Shown: positions 1-10,185 of the stretch, one piece after another
Numbering within the stretch: position 1 is the first letter of the stretch
How the letters are laid out: every line of letters begins with the position of its first letter
From: Nemertoderma westbladi
Taxonomy: Eukaryota; Xenacoelomorpha; Nemertodermatida; Nemertodermatidae
NCBI GenBank assembly: GCA_032718475.1
Contig: JAUCBJ010007224.1
Coordinates: forward strand, 1 to 64,000
DNA: 64,000 nt
Reading direction: 5' to 3'
Notes under the pieces: generated by a model
Databases searched by the model: none
What the model was told of the DNA's origin: nothing
The model's input: the letters and a program-made list of their open reading frames with translations, nothing else
Made by a program: the position numbers and the translations under genes

Positions 1-174
1 CGCACTGATGCACAGGCGAACAATGTCAACCACACTGAACGGCAGGATACGGGGGATAAACGCAAATTGGCAGTGAAAACAGGAGTGAAAAATAAAAAAA
101 AAACGAAAAATATAAGTGGTCTTTTTGATAATTAAGTTGATAATTGAGTTGATAATTAAAATAGTCATAATTTT

Positions 175-252
175 TGACTGACAGACAAACAGACCAAAAG
201 ACAGACCGAGAGACATGCATGCAGACTCTGTCTATGTCTGTCTGTTTGCCTG
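175..252. repeat. Degenerate GACA/GTCT simple repeat with inverted halves
   Basis: The left half is rich in GACA/CAGAC words and the right half in GTCTGTCT words, so the two can fold on each other as an imperfect hairpin around ATGCATGC. This is a simple-sequence repeat. No gene is seen in positions 1-402. Confidence 0.6.
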
Positions 253-402
253 TTATATTTTGACAGACATACTAACATGTTAATAGTTAATACCATGTTT
301 AAGCAAAAACACTGGCTAATATTTATTGCATTGCCAAGATATAGTATGCAATGCATCCTTAGTAATCAGAGATAAAATTGACTTGTAATTTACAATATGA
401 AA

Positions 403-1095
403 TTAGTTTAGGTTTACTCTCCTATATACATAGTCCCGACAGTGCATATACAATTCTACATTGAAGTTATTATTAGGCAGTACAACAGTTTGTAATAACT
501 GTTGGAGTTCAGTCCGGTCATCTTCGTTGAGTGGACATAGAACATCAGGGACATCAACAACAGTTTCATTGTCTTCAACGACTGGTCCCTCCCAATCAAT
601 ACCGTATGATTCAAGTTCAGGCGATTCCTCGAGGGAAGTGGACAATCGGCTATTAATAAATATCTTAGTTGGAGACCAGTAGCTTTCTGTACGTAAACCA
701 TGGCGATTCCATGCGTTACGGAAAGTTTCAAGAGAATTGTTTATCCTATCCTTATAGCAAGTATGGAGTACGAATAAGTCCACTGTGTTCGTTGGATCCA
801 ACAAACAGTTATCTTCCATCCAGTAAAACAACTCGTAGTACAAACTTAGGACAGACCTAAAGACATCTCGCCATAATCTCTCAATTCTCTGATTGTGGGT
901 ACTTTTACCCGCTATAAAGCTACCCCTGTTATATCCTCTATTAGCTATCATTAACGAAGCGACGTCACGGTTCTCCCCACCCTTATCCCCCCTGACACGA
1001 GATGGTAATCCATAATACTGCATAAGGCACTTTCGCGCTTCAGCATCAGTGGTTTCACACATACATAGTATATATATATATATATATCGGTACAA
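403..1095 (-). pseudogene. IS3EU-like transposase, second Asp and catalytic Glu
   Basis: A 230-codon minus-strand frame of which about residues 28-230 are integrase-like. It has [15 protein letters not shown] (second catalytic Asp), [20 protein letters not shown] (catalytic Glu), and a C-terminal helical tail with [11 protein letters not shown]. The first residues come from the (TA)n tract (RYIYIYI) and are unlikely to be real coding sequence. The stop lies just after YRRVNLN. Homology with animal integrase-core proteins is clear from the motif set; whether this is a live gene depends on the 1096-1318 gap being spliced. Confidence 0.6.
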
Positions 1096-1135
1096 TGAAC
1101 CATGCTGTTAACACCCCCCCCCCCCCCCCCCCCCC
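1069..1135. repeat. (TA)n tract followed by C22 homopolymer
   Basis: An alternating TA run (1069-1087) is followed 26 bases on by a 22-base C run (1114-1135), both inside the gap between the two transposase halves. Assembly length of the C run should be treated as uncertain. Confidence 0.9.
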
Positions 1136-1318
1136 ATTATTTTTAACCCCCACCGCACCCCGTCGCTATTCCTGTTAGACCCCCATACACATCCAATATA
1201 TTGTAGTATTACTATTCTCTTTATTGATCTGTAGACTTTATTAAAACCGTCTCTTTTATTAAAACAAAATTATCTTTATTAACAAACAATAATTTATTTA
1301 TTTATTAATTTTATTTTA

Positions 1319-2026
1319 TTAATTTAAAAAACACTGATGATGAAACCCGATACTCTCCTGTACTGCTTCCTGAAACAACTTCAATACAGTTTCAGCACAA
1401 TTATTCGTTGATAGCCAAAGATATGTTATTAACCGTGAATAACCGTCAATGGCACCATGTACAACAAAACACCACCTCACTAGGCTGTGGTGGCCGTCTA
1501 TATGCCACAGCGAATTTGCACCCCTAACATTATACTTACGGCGACTAACAAGGGCCCCCCAGCGGTAGGATGAAGATACGGGATCGATTTCTCGTAGAAT
1601 TGAGGAAACACGATTTAACCCTACATATATATTCTTCATCCGTAGTAAAGAATTCACCATCCGGCAACCAGCATGTGGAAATTCCCGGTGTATTTCTCTA
1701 ATAGCGGCAAACAGTGTTCCATTTGTAACCACTCGTCTAACTCGTTGCAAACCGTATTGTCTTACACGTGTCATTATTGCGGACCTACTAACACCGAATA
1801 TCTTCGAAATTTGCTTCCAAGTAAATCCGGTTTCTTTAAGGAAACTCAGGGTTTCCGATGGAATGTCAAATGACGGACGACCGCGCTGGTTATCGACTCC
1901 GATTCTAGACCTGCTAGTAAAACCTCTATATGGCAGTCTAATTAAGTCTGTGCAACGAGACGAGGACCTAGACCTATTCTCAGGTGTTTTTACGCAGTTG
2001 AATAAGATAGCCATGATAAGCCACAC
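1319..2026 (-). pseudogene. IS3EU-like transposase, HTH and first catalytic Asp
   Basis: A 235-codon minus-strand frame. Residues about 45-95 form a helix-turn-helix region (RGRPSFDIPSETLSFL, then FTWKQISKIFGVSRSAI), followed by an IS3 OrfB-like linker (IREIHREFPHAGCRMV) and the start of the integrase core with LWHIDGHHSLVRW and GAIDGYSRLITYL. The first catalytic Asp is in WHIDG. The frame ends at a stop soon after LKLFQEAVQE, just where the next beta strand and the second Asp should follow; these are found in the frame at 403-1095. A GCA|GTACAG donor-like site near 1364 and an ATGCAG acceptor-like site near 1019 would join the parts in phase 0, an untested possibility. Confidence 0.6.
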
Positions 2027-2252
2027 CAGTATGATTATTAGGATAATTAATACTGTTTACTAAGTCCAAGTTTGTTGCTGCGTGACTAATTCGCTGATAC
2101 AAGTCGTTCAAAACATCAACATCACAGATGAGACTTGGTGAACTCTGGATATCATCATGGAGATGTAATTGTTCGCACTTACTAATTACAGACAATATCT
2201 CCTGGTGCATTATTTCAACTTGATATGCCATATTTAAACTAGCCTCTGGCAA
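1980..2252 (-). pseudogene. N-terminal segment of IS3EU-like transposase
   Basis: A 90-codon minus-strand frame starting MPEASLNMAYQVE, predicted mostly helical, with no motif of its own. It is attributed to the transposase because it sits directly upstream of the HTH segment, overlaps it by 47 bases in another frame, and N-terminal helical extensions precede the HTH in this family. A GTAAAC donor-like site near the end of this frame and AG sites further on could make the overlap a short intron; alternatively a frameshift separates the two. Functional assignment is by position only. Confidence 0.35.
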
Positions 2253-2432
2253 ACTAATATAAAATTACGAAACGAAACGAAGGTAATACAACGGCAGGGC
2301 AGTACAGTAATTAATTACCTACTGCAGCACCGCACCGGTGTGGTACAGTACAGCAGTACCCAAATCTAGGCCTATTGCAGGACATAATTCAAATATCCCG
2401 CCTATTCATGGTATCATAGCAACAACAACAGC

Positions 2433-3078
2433 TATTAATTACGACGGTCGATCTGGTTCCAGTATTTAATTACGACGGTCAATAATGTCAACATTAATAA
2501 CGACGGTCGATCTGGTTCCAGTATTTAATTACGACGGTCGATAATGTCAACATTAATAACGACGGTCGATCTGGTTCCAGTATTTAATTACGACGGTCGA
2601 TAATGTCAACATTAATAACGACGGTCGATCTGGTTCCAGTATTTAATTACGACGGTCGATAATGTCAACATTAATAACGACGGTCGATCTGGTTCCAGTA
2701 TTTAATTACGACGGTCGATAATGTCAACATTAATAACGATGGTCGATCTGGTTCCAGTATTTAATTACGACGCACGATAATGTCAACATTAATAACGACG
2801 GTCGATCTGGTTCCAGTATTTAATTACGACGGTCGATAATGTCAACATTAATAACGACGGTCGATCTGGTTCCAGTATTTAATTACGACGGTCGATAATG
2901 TCAACATTAATAACGACGGTCGATCTGGTTCCAGTATTTAATTACGACGGTCGATAATGTCAACATTAATAACGACGGTCGATCTGATGGTTCCAGTATT
3001 TAATTACGACGCACGATAATTATCAGCATTTAATTACGACGGTCGATAATTTACAGTATTTAATTAGTGACAGTCGAT
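2433..3078. repeat. 59-bp tandem repeat, about ten copies
   Basis: A block with a 59-bp period, visible as a one-base drift per 60-base line. Each unit carries two near-copies of an ATTA-CGACGGTCGAT core, one followed by CTGGTTCCAG and the other by AATGTCAAC, so the unit is itself a diverged dimer. Ten copies of the GTCGATCTGG part are seen, with a few point changes (CGATGG, CGCACG) and a degenerate 3' end. No open frame runs through it. It directly abuts the truncated 5' end of the retrotransposon at 3135. Confidence 0.95.
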
Positions 3079-3134
3079 GTTGGTAGCTTTATCGGCTGTC
3101 ATAAAATTATATCGAATTAAAATACCAAAAGTAT

Positions 3135-4358
3135 GCCATAGTAGACGCCATTACGTACGCTACGGAGCAGTGGAGAGCTGAACTCAACCAAGGTAAGTAT
3201 GTTGCCGTGGCGTTCCTCGACCTCAGCAAGGCCTTTAACTCTCTCAAACACGATACTTTACTAAAAGAGCTCGATTCATTAGGATTTAATTCAACGGCTC
3301 TAAAATTAATTAAAAATTACCTCTCAGACCGCAAACAGAAAGTTAAAATCGGAAACATTTCTTCGACATATTTTTCCGAAAAAAGGGGTGTCCCTCAAGG
3401 TACCCTAATGGGGCCTTTAATGTACACACTCTATACTAACACTATGCCATCTCTAGTAACTAAAAATACGTCCATGGTACAATACGCTGACGACACAGCC
3501 ATATATATATCAGGAAAAGATCCGGTCTACTTAGCAAGCGAATTAAAAAACATCATACATAATATTTCAAACATTTTCCAGGCATACAGTCTTCAAGTTA
3601 ATCCAGATAAAACAGAACTTTTACTTCTACATCCACATAAAAATATAGACAATAATATTCAAAAAATAAAAATTAAATTAAACAAAGAATGTATAATAGA
3701 ACAATCGACTAGCGTACGATATTTAGGTATAAAAATAGACAATAAACTAGAATGGAAAGAGCAGATTGATTCAGTTATTAGTAAAATGGGTATGGCAATT
3801 TCGGGTCTAAGAAAAATTAAAGGGCAATTACCACTAAAAACGAAAATTACTTTATATAAAGCATTGGTTTTACCATACCATAATTATTGTTGCCAGCTGC
3901 TGTTATCTTTACACAACGAATATGGACACAAAAAAATACTGTACCGTCTGGAAAAAATGCAGAACTTAGCACTACGTTGCATATTTAGCAAAAAACCAAA
4001 AGATTGTTCTGCTACCGAACTTCGCACAAAAGCTAAAATTCCAACTCTTTATGCATCTCGCGAATACTACGGCATCACCTTTTTACACAAATATTTACTA
4101 GGAATAGCAGAACCATTCAAACATCTCGACCTACCATTCTTAAAAAATGAAAACAAACAAATAAACCCACGAACATTTAAAATTAAAATGCCAAAAACTA
4201 AAAATTATTACGGTCATACATCATTAACATATAAATTAATACAAATGTGGAATGAACTACCACAGGCAGTAACTTCCCAATACCAACACTTGAAAGAATT
4301 TAATGCAACCCTAAAAAAACATTACCTAACTCAGTACCACCGGGATGATACAACATAA
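3135..4358 (+). CDS. Reverse transcriptase, palm to C-terminus (partial ORF2)
   Basis: The frame is open from 3105, and homology starts near 3135 (AIVDAITYATEQW), upstream of any credible start codon, so this is an internal fragment. Visible motifs in order: RT motif A VAFLDLSKAFNSL, motif B RGVPQGTLMGPLMY, motif C VQYADDTAIYI (catalytic Asp pair at 3489-3494), motif D region LQVNPDKTELLLLHP, motif E region VRYLGIKID, then the thumb and a C-terminal region with YGHTSLTYKLIQMWNELP, common in CR1/Jockey-type elements. All palm catalytic residues are intact and no stop interrupts it, so the copy is fairly young, but without its 5' half it cannot be autonomous. Confidence 0.85.
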   Translation, partial: AIVDAITYATEQWRAELNQGKYVAVAFLDLSKAFNSLKHDTLLKELDSLGFNSTALKLIKNYLSDRKQKVKIGNISSTYFSEKRGVPQGTLMGPLMYTLYTNTMPSLVTKNTSMVQYADDTAIYISGKDPVYLASELKNIIHNISNIFQAYSLQVNPDKTELLLLHPHKNIDNNIQKIKIKLNKECIIEQSTSVRYLGIKIDNKLEWKEQIDSVISKMGMAISGLRKIKGQLPLKTKITLYKALVLPYHNYCCQLLLSLHNEYGHKKILYRLEKMQNLALRCIFSKKPKDCSATELRTKAKIPTLYASREYYGITFLHKYLLGIAEPFKHLDLPFLKNENKQINPRTFKIKMPKTKNYYGHTSLTYKLIQMWNELPQAVTSQYQHLKEFNATLKKHYLTQYHRDDTT

Positions 4359-4646
4359 CGCAAAAAACAATTACCTTTTTTTCATAGCATCTCGTAAATT
4401 GTGTACACTCAGTGATTCATATATTATAATATAATTTGTGCAATATCTAGCTAGGGTTGTAGTAATTCATTAGGGATTAAAGTAAGTTTATATACATACT
4501 GTAGAACCCAACATTAAATGTCTGGGCGGGCCAGTCTGACGTATATTCATTATTACCAGTTACCTTGTGTAACTGCCTGTTTTTGTGCAATTATTGCTAA
4601 TGATTACACAATGCAGTTTGAATATGAAACAAAAAAAAAAAAAAAA
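3135..4646 (+). mobile_element. 5'-truncated non-LTR retrotransposon (Jockey/CR1-like)
   Basis: The element holds the C-terminal part of a reverse transcriptase (3135-4358), about 270 bases of 3' UTR, and a 16-base A tract (4631-4646) that is the likely poly(A) tail. The endonuclease, ORF1 and RT fingers are absent, as expected of a target-primed copy that stopped early. The 5' border lies at the edge of the 59-bp repeat. I did not find a convincing target-site duplication. Confidence 0.7.
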
Positions 4647-5474
4647 TACACCTGCTGAGTGTATCACGTATGACAATGTATTCCTAAAACCCAGCGGACA
4701 AGTTATTATGACAAATGCAGGTATTATGCAACGAATCTGGAACTTTGTAAGGCCTGAATTGGAAAGCAAGGCGGTCTCAACAAGTACTGTATACGCCATC
4801 TATGAGGTGACTTCGCCGTGAGTACCAGTGAGTCTGTGCACAATCTTGCGCTTTGACACCCCATGACTTTCTTAAGACGCCTCTTAAAGGACATTGGCCT
4901 TGGAGATTCTGATAATTATGGGGATAGGGAATTGCGGCGGTGGAATTTTGTACAGTATTTAACCCGGCATATCATTCTTTGCATGCTGCTTCACAGTAAG
5001 CCAATTGAAGGTTGCATGGTGGTGGAACAAATTTTTGTTATAGATAGATAGATACTTACATACCGCATTATAAACTTGAGAGATTCAACCAAAGATTGTA
5101 AGTATTTAATTTACCGCTGTGCCATAAACAGGCTGATCGGTAAATTGGATCAATTTAAAAAATATATATTTATTCAATCATATTTTTTTGCATTAATCTT
5201 ATCTGTTTATTACAACAATCAATCGAATTAAATTACATGCAGTACCGCTCATGTGATATATTAAATTCCATATGTTAAAGCTGATAACTCTAACTGTCTA
5301 AAGTTCTGTCATATATTCGACTAGAAATAAAATTATTAACTAATAATTAAATTTTAAATAATTGCCTTTAGTGTCTTTGATGGATGGCGGCCCTTTATTA
5401 TTATGGTCCCGATACGGTTGAAAAGCATCACAAGATTGACCTTTTTAATTTTTTCAACGACAATTTTAAAAATA
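4647..5474. other. Non-coding stretch with short unassigned open frames
   Basis: Plus-strand frames of 78 codons (4585-4821) and 62 codons (4863-5051) overlap this stretch. The second ends in a (GATA)n-like ATAGATAGATAGATAC tract at 5041-5054. Neither shows a motif I recognise, and neither has splice or start signals that make it convincing. The rest is AT-rich. Confidence 0.4.
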
Positions 5475-5698
5475 TCTGAACTGAAATTGAACTGGTTAAT
5501 TTGTATTGGATAATAAACACTATTGAAACGTTCACAATAGCTAACGGAAATATAACTAGCCATTTACAAATCGTTACTTTTCAGTTTCTGAACTCAAATT
5601 GAACTGGTTAATGCGTGGGACGCTATTCAAACGTCCAAGAACATTAATGGGAAATTAACGATACCATTAATGAACGTTACTTTTTTAGTTGAAACACC
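5475..5698. repeat. Diverged 112-bp tandem duplication
   Basis: The string TCTGAACT(G/C)AAATTGAACTGG starts at 5475 and again at 5587, followed in both copies by related TTAAT, AAACGT and CGTTACTTTT segments. This is a two-copy tandem duplication with roughly a quarter of positions changed. Confidence 0.65.
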
Positions 5699-5916
5699 AA
5701 CACCATTTAGGCGTTATTATATGGAGACTAATTTAGAACTTTGAAAACTGGTACAGTATGTGCGACGTTTATGGAGTGGACATGTTCTCAACGTCGAAAA
5801 GCTGTGTGTGAACGTTATGTGCTACTAGGGTTGTTAACCAGTCAGCTTAGTTCAGTCGTTGTTCATGTGCTACTGGAAGTCCCAGACTAGTTGACCAGAC
5901 AGCTTAGTTGTTCACG

Positions 5917-6030
5917 TCTGCTCTATGCCCCAGACTAGTTAACGTCAGGTTTAGATGTGCACGTGCTGCTCGGTCTGCTCTATGCCCCAGACTAGTTAAC
6001 GTCAGGTTTAGATGTGCAAGTGCTGCTCGA
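5917..6030. repeat. 57-bp direct tandem duplication
   Basis: TCTGCTCTATGCCCCAG begins at 5917 and 5974, and the following GACTAGTTAACGTCAGG plus TTTAGATGTGCA are repeated almost identically, giving two copies of a 57-bp unit. A more diverged partial copy seems to precede it near 5840-5910. Confidence 0.8.
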
Positions 6031-6039
6031 AGTACCAGA

Positions 6040-7340
6040 ATAGATAAATCAACAACATTAACGGATGAGTGAGTTAAACCGATAAGAAATATTTTATTCT
6101 GATTCAATGAATTACATTAGTCTTACTCTCTTCATGTATTCAACGTTAAAAAAGATTTGAATTTACTGCCAAAATATAGATAGCAGATCTGATCTGCCAC
6201 CCTTTCTAGTACAAATTACATGTATTTCAATCATTTGCATTTCCCGCGCTATGGAGCAGGGTGGCACCTTTTAGGGACTTGTAGGTGGTTCGCCTGCGGG
6301 GCTAGGACTCCATGTGAGATGTTTCCTAAATTAACTATATATATAGACAAATGGAATAAAAGTTCAGTAATACTTTGTGAGTTGAGTACCACATATTTTT
6401 TTGTTACTTGTAAATAGGACTTCATTTTATTATGATCAAACTTTATTAAGAATGTCCAATTAATGTTTTTATACATTAATAAGTCAGTCCACCGATCTTA
6501 TCATTGAAAATGACGCCAGTTGGTGTATGAAATCTTTGTTTTGTTGTATTTGAATTGTTATATTATATTAATTAATATATTGGCTATTCTTTATTTTGAA
6601 TATTTATATGGCTTACTTTGGTTGATCGATTAATGTTTTTACATTAAATGAGGCTGTTAGTAAGACGCCCAAATGATGAATACTTTCATTACCAATAGAA
6701 CTTTAGAAAACGTACATTTATTGTATTTAAATAAGAATATCCAACATAAGTTTTCACACCTTTGCCTGTACCAATAGCTACACCCACATGGTACTGTATA
6801 CATGTACGCATAAGGACCCCCTTACATGGTATGCAAATTCTAAGCCTAATTATTTAAAGTTATATTAGTCCTCTGAGAAACCACAAACGTTAAACGTTTT
6901 TTCTATCCACTTCTCTTATGCCACTTTCATTTCCAGTAATTATGGCAGCTACCCACAATACACTGTTTTATCGGTTTTTCCCACCAGGATCATCTTTCTG
7001 ATTTCATCTAGCACAATCCAAATTCTGATGACAACTTTGGGTTCTCCCTGACAGTTACCAATGTCCATTTTTAGCGCGGATCGGGTCGGGTATTTGAAAC
7101 ACAATGCCCAGAACATCATGCAGTCAGTGTAATCCCTGTATCAATGTTTTGATGTTTGGTGGGAATGATCTCTGCGATCCTGACTACCCCACGTAAGGAC
7201 AAAGCCAAATTATTTGCATATATTAGTCATATGAGAAATCTTTTAAGGGTAAGATTTAGTTGTATGCTTACTTATAGTAGTAATAGTGACAATATGAAAT
7301 CTTAAAACTTCGTATAATTATATTATTAAACATGTTTCCA
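6040..7340. other. AT-rich DNA without recognisable genes
   Basis: No open frame here exceeds about 75 codons or shows a family motif on either strand. Weak similarity between 6850-6880 and 7210-7240 (ATATTAGTC...GAGAAA) hints at old duplication only. Confidence 0.5.
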
Positions 7341-7349
7341 ATATAATAA

Positions 7350-7540
7350 ATAGATCAACGAATATCAATTGAGGAACTTCAAGGTCATGTTCGAGCGGAG
7401 GTGGCGCGCTATGCTGGTGTGTGGAATGTGGTGGGATGGACTAAGTCGTCCACCTCCACCATCAATGAAGCCGGCATAAAAAACATTGAGGCGGCGAAGG
7501 TAAACTTTTCAAGTGTGACCCTAGTGGAGGAGTTTGAATG
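7350..7540 (+). other. Possible coding remnant, unidentified
   Basis: A plus-strand frame reading ISIEELQGHVRAEVARYAG and on through GWTKSSTSTINEAG stays open until a TGA at 7540, without an ATG of its own. It is preceded by an AAATAG acceptor-like site and contains AAG|GTAAAC at 7497-7505, a donor-like site. The composition looks more like protein than its surroundings. I cannot match it to a family; it may be an exon or a relic of the element whose RT remnant follows. Confidence 0.25.
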
Positions 7541-7990
7541 ATGATAAGACCGAGTTACTCCTATTGCAGAATCGTTTCGGATGCCACGTGGTCCGGTCCA
7601 TCCAACAGTTCAATGTGGTGCTGACACAATAGTGACTAGCACGCATGCACGCAATATTGGGTTTGTAATAGACACACACTTAACTTTTTAAAAACAAATT
7701 GCAGCAACAGTACGTGATTCATTTTTTCAATTACCTAATATATCAAAGATAAAACGGTATTGTCAAGACATGACCTCGAAATATTGATTCATGCCCTAGT
7801 GACAAGCAACCTGGACATCAACAATTCCCTCTATTATAGTCTGTCAGTTAAGCTCATAAAGAAATTACAATAAGTACAGAATGCGGCAGCACGATTGCAG
7901 GCTGGTATTAGGAAGAGAGATCACATTACTCATGTTTTCGTTATGGGATCCGAGTTGCCGCATAGATTTTTTTATTAAAGCAGAATCTAA
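7541..7990 (+). pseudogene. Decayed non-LTR reverse transcriptase remnant
   Basis: Pieces of the RT palm/thumb region appear in order but in changing frames: DDKTELLLL (7543 on), ARNIGFVIDTHLTF (about 7646-7690), VRDSFFQLPNISKIKRY (about 7705-7760), EILIHALVTSNLD with NSLYYSLSVKLIKKL (about 7775-7870), VQNAAARLQAG and DHITHVF (about 7878-7945). This is the standard sequence of blocks after motif C in CR1/L2-type RTs. Several frameshifts and stops are present (for example TAA after KKLQ), so it is a dead copy. No tail or upstream motifs are visible. Confidence 0.7.
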
Positions 7991-8156
7991 AGCAGAACTT
8001 GAAGCGCACCATCATATCTTAGAAAATACAGAATCTGGTTCCGAAACAGAGAGAATGGTATGGTAATAGTTAGGGCTCAACAGGGTGACAAACAATATGG
8101 CAACACTCCTACTGTAGTTGAGTGGCGCGCTGGTTGGATCTAAGTACATGTAAGTA

Positions 8157-8232
8157 TAATATAATAATAATAATAATAATAATAATATTTATAAAGCGCC
8201 TGTCTAAGCACTATTTCAAGGCGCTGTATATA
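8157..8232. repeat. (AAT)n microsatellite with AAAGCGCC/GGCGCT hairpin tail
   Basis: A run of ATA/AAT triplets (8157-8187) leads into ATTTATAAAGCGCCTG and then TTTCAAGGCGCTGTAT. The GCGCC/GGCGC arms pair as a small hairpin. An ATTTATAAAGCGCC-type end next to AAT repeats is characteristic of many short interspersed or non-LTR 3' ends in marine animals, so this may be the terminus of such an element. Confidence 0.6.
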
Positions 8233-9061
8233 CTGTATATATACTGTATTATAATGTATAGACCTCAAAATTTAATTAAATAGTATAATATAATGGTGTG
8301 ATCATGGGTGTATAAAGAACGATTATATTTGTATAACATAAATATAGTAATAGGGGTGGATTTGTGTGGGTCGGTTTGGGTTTGAGGATTTATAACATAA
8401 TTTTCTTAACTTATTTCATGGAATACCATTTCACTGTCAACTTGCAATCTTAATATATGTTAATTACTGTGGAGTAGATGAATCTTAATGGAACAGAAAC
8501 TGGATCAAAACTGGAATTGAGACTCGATTTGACTAGATTGATTCGACTTGAACATATTAATATACTGTATACTAATGCAGCATACTTTAGGCCTACCTAT
8601 AATTATACATTTTAATTGTTTCTTGCAAAAATATTAATAAAATTGTAATACTGGAGAAGCCCTATTGGGTATCGGAAAGTTATGTGTTTTTATACCTACG
8701 AGTTTAGCAGCTTAGCACTACATTACGGGTCACCAAACAATATTATATATTACAGTTGTTAGATATATTTGCTATAAGATAATAAGATAAAAAAGCATTG
8801 CGTTGTGGGTTTATTTCACTGTTTTAAACGGGTGTTCACATAATGCTAACATTATTATTATGATTAAAATATTAATAAAATAACGTTTTCAACAATTCTT
8901 ACTCTATTATATTATAAAACAAATCGCACCAATTTTGTTCAGATGTAATAATTTATTGCATTTATAGAAATAACATTGTTTATATGGAAACTCTATGTAG
9001 GCCTATTACAAGATAATACCATGCATTTAATAACATTAAAATCATAATGTTTTAGTATTAT
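8233..9061. other. AT-rich DNA without recognisable genes
   Basis: No long open frame or family motif on either strand. TAGGCCTA palindromes occur at 8588 and 8998. Confidence 0.5.
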
Positions 9062-9450
9062 TGTACATCCCTGAAGGGACATCCCCTGAAAGAGGGCAGT
9101 GCAGTCATTGACCATGTGCACCTTTTTGAGTGTATCTGGATGTCGTTCATCCTGATGTGGAAGGTAGTACGTCTTGTCAGTAACAACTTCTGGGTTTATC
9201 ATCCTCATGGAGTAACCCTTTTCAAAGTAAGTCTGAAGTTGGGTGTTGTATTGCATATGGGCCTTCTCATCACGCAACAAACGCTGGCGTATAGACTTCA
9301 AACGTTTCAACGCAAGCGGATAGTTGTTGATAAGTTTCGGTTGTTTCAACATCCGCCTTATTGCAGGTAGACTTCGCCACCAACTTTCCCTGTTATTACC
9401 AGGATGAGGCACATAGTGCCCATTGGAATAGGGAGGCGATTAAGATATTT
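9062..9450 (-). pseudogene. BEL/Pao polymerase fragment (RT N-terminal region)
   Basis: On the minus strand the frame gives NGHYVPHPGNN, then INNYPLALKRLKSIRQRLL, a helical YFEKGYSMRM segment, EVVTDKTYYLPH, and KKVHMVNDCTALFQGMSL. These match block by block the start of the RT domain of the complete BEL/Pao element in this window (around 22,900-23,220: NNYSLALKRLNGVRARLL, DLVTDQTYYLPHH, KVRVVNDCAAVYRGMSL). Many residues differ, so this is an older or different BEL lineage rather than a recent copy. No RT catalytic motif is included; flanking protease, RNase H and integrase are absent. Confidence 0.8.
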
Positions 9451-9604
9451 ACAATTTCAATTTCAATTTTTCAATTTAATTCTTCCATCCTTTTATGAGT
9501 AAAATTAAGAGCGATGAAGGTTACAGAAGGAAGGAATAGGATGATAGCTAGTAGCAGGGCTAGTAGTTGCCACCACCCTATTGTAGGGAAGGGAATTTGT
9601 GGTT

Positions 9605-9623
9605 GGGGGGGGGGGGGGGGGGG
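9605..9623. repeat. G19 homopolymer
   Basis: Nineteen consecutive G residues, flanked by GTAGGTAGG. Length is likely polymorphic and assembly-sensitive. Confidence 0.9.
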
Positions 9624-9852
9624 TAGGTAGGTTCCAGATCTGTGTACTCCAGATTTGAAGATAGTACTGTAAATAATAGAAGATAAAAACAAAAGTTAGT
9701 TAGATAGGAATGCGGCAGCCGCCGAATGAAGAAATCTATAATGGATGATGATACGGTGTTAGTGGTACACTATTATTGTGGCTAAAACAATAGTAGTGTA
9801 ACTAAGAATGGGTACACCTAGAATTACAAAATTAAGTTAAAGTTATAGTTAG

Positions 9853-10185
9853 TCATAGTTTAGATAGGTAGTATTGCTTGAGATATTTTGAGAAAGTCCT
9901 CTTTGTGCTTTTATTTTTTATAATCACTGGGATTGAGTTCCATATGGATGGGCCCAATAAACTCATGGATCGTTGTGTGGAAGAAAGTCTAACAAGGGGG
10001 GTATAAAAATTGAGATTAGTTGCAGCACGAGTAGCATAGCTATGTACTGTTGATGTTTTGGAAAAGAGCTGACCAAGGTTAGAGTTATGAGGGATGGAGT
10101 TAGTGTGAATGTCAAACATAAACAAGGACACTTGGTGCTTAAACAATAAATCAAGGGGGAGTATGTTGAGAGATTTATATAGGAG
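9853..10185 (-). pseudogene. Non-LTR reverse transcriptase, C-terminal fragment
   Basis: The minus-strand frame contains YKSLNILPLDLLFKHQVSLF, HSYATRAATNLNFYTPLVR, SLLGPSIWNSIPVIIKN and a terminal TFSKYLKQYYLSKL before the stop. This succession (LPL..L, H.Y.TR, GP.IWN.LP, K..L) is the usual C-terminus of CR1/L2/Jockey-type ORF2 proteins. Homology stops abruptly near 10,185, where a plus-strand transposase-like fragment begins. The N-terminal part of what is probably the same ORF resumes at about 10,736. Confidence 0.7.

Larger units (their letters stand above)
403..2252 (-). mobile_element. IS3EU-like DDE integrase DNA transposon gene, in three pieces
   Basis: Three minus-strand open frames lie in the order of one protein: an N-terminal segment (1980-2252), an HTH plus the first half of the integrase core (1319-2026), and the second half of the core (403-1095). 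Together they supply a complete D-D-E set: LWHIDGHHSL (Asp codon 1496-1498), RGDKGGEN (Asp codon 985-987) and QRIERLWRD (Glu codon 880-882). This combination is typical of the IS3-like integrases carried by metazoan IS3EU transposons and of related captured integrase-core genes. The frames are separated by stops, a (TA)n tract and a C22 tract. That could mean real introns in a host-type gene or decay of a transposon. I did not find terminal inverted repeats by eye, so element borders are unknown; the coordinates are those of the coding remnants. Confidence 0.6.

Noticed and set aside
4863-5051. 62-codon plus-strand frame
   Set aside because: No recognisable motif, and it ends in a GATA microsatellite.
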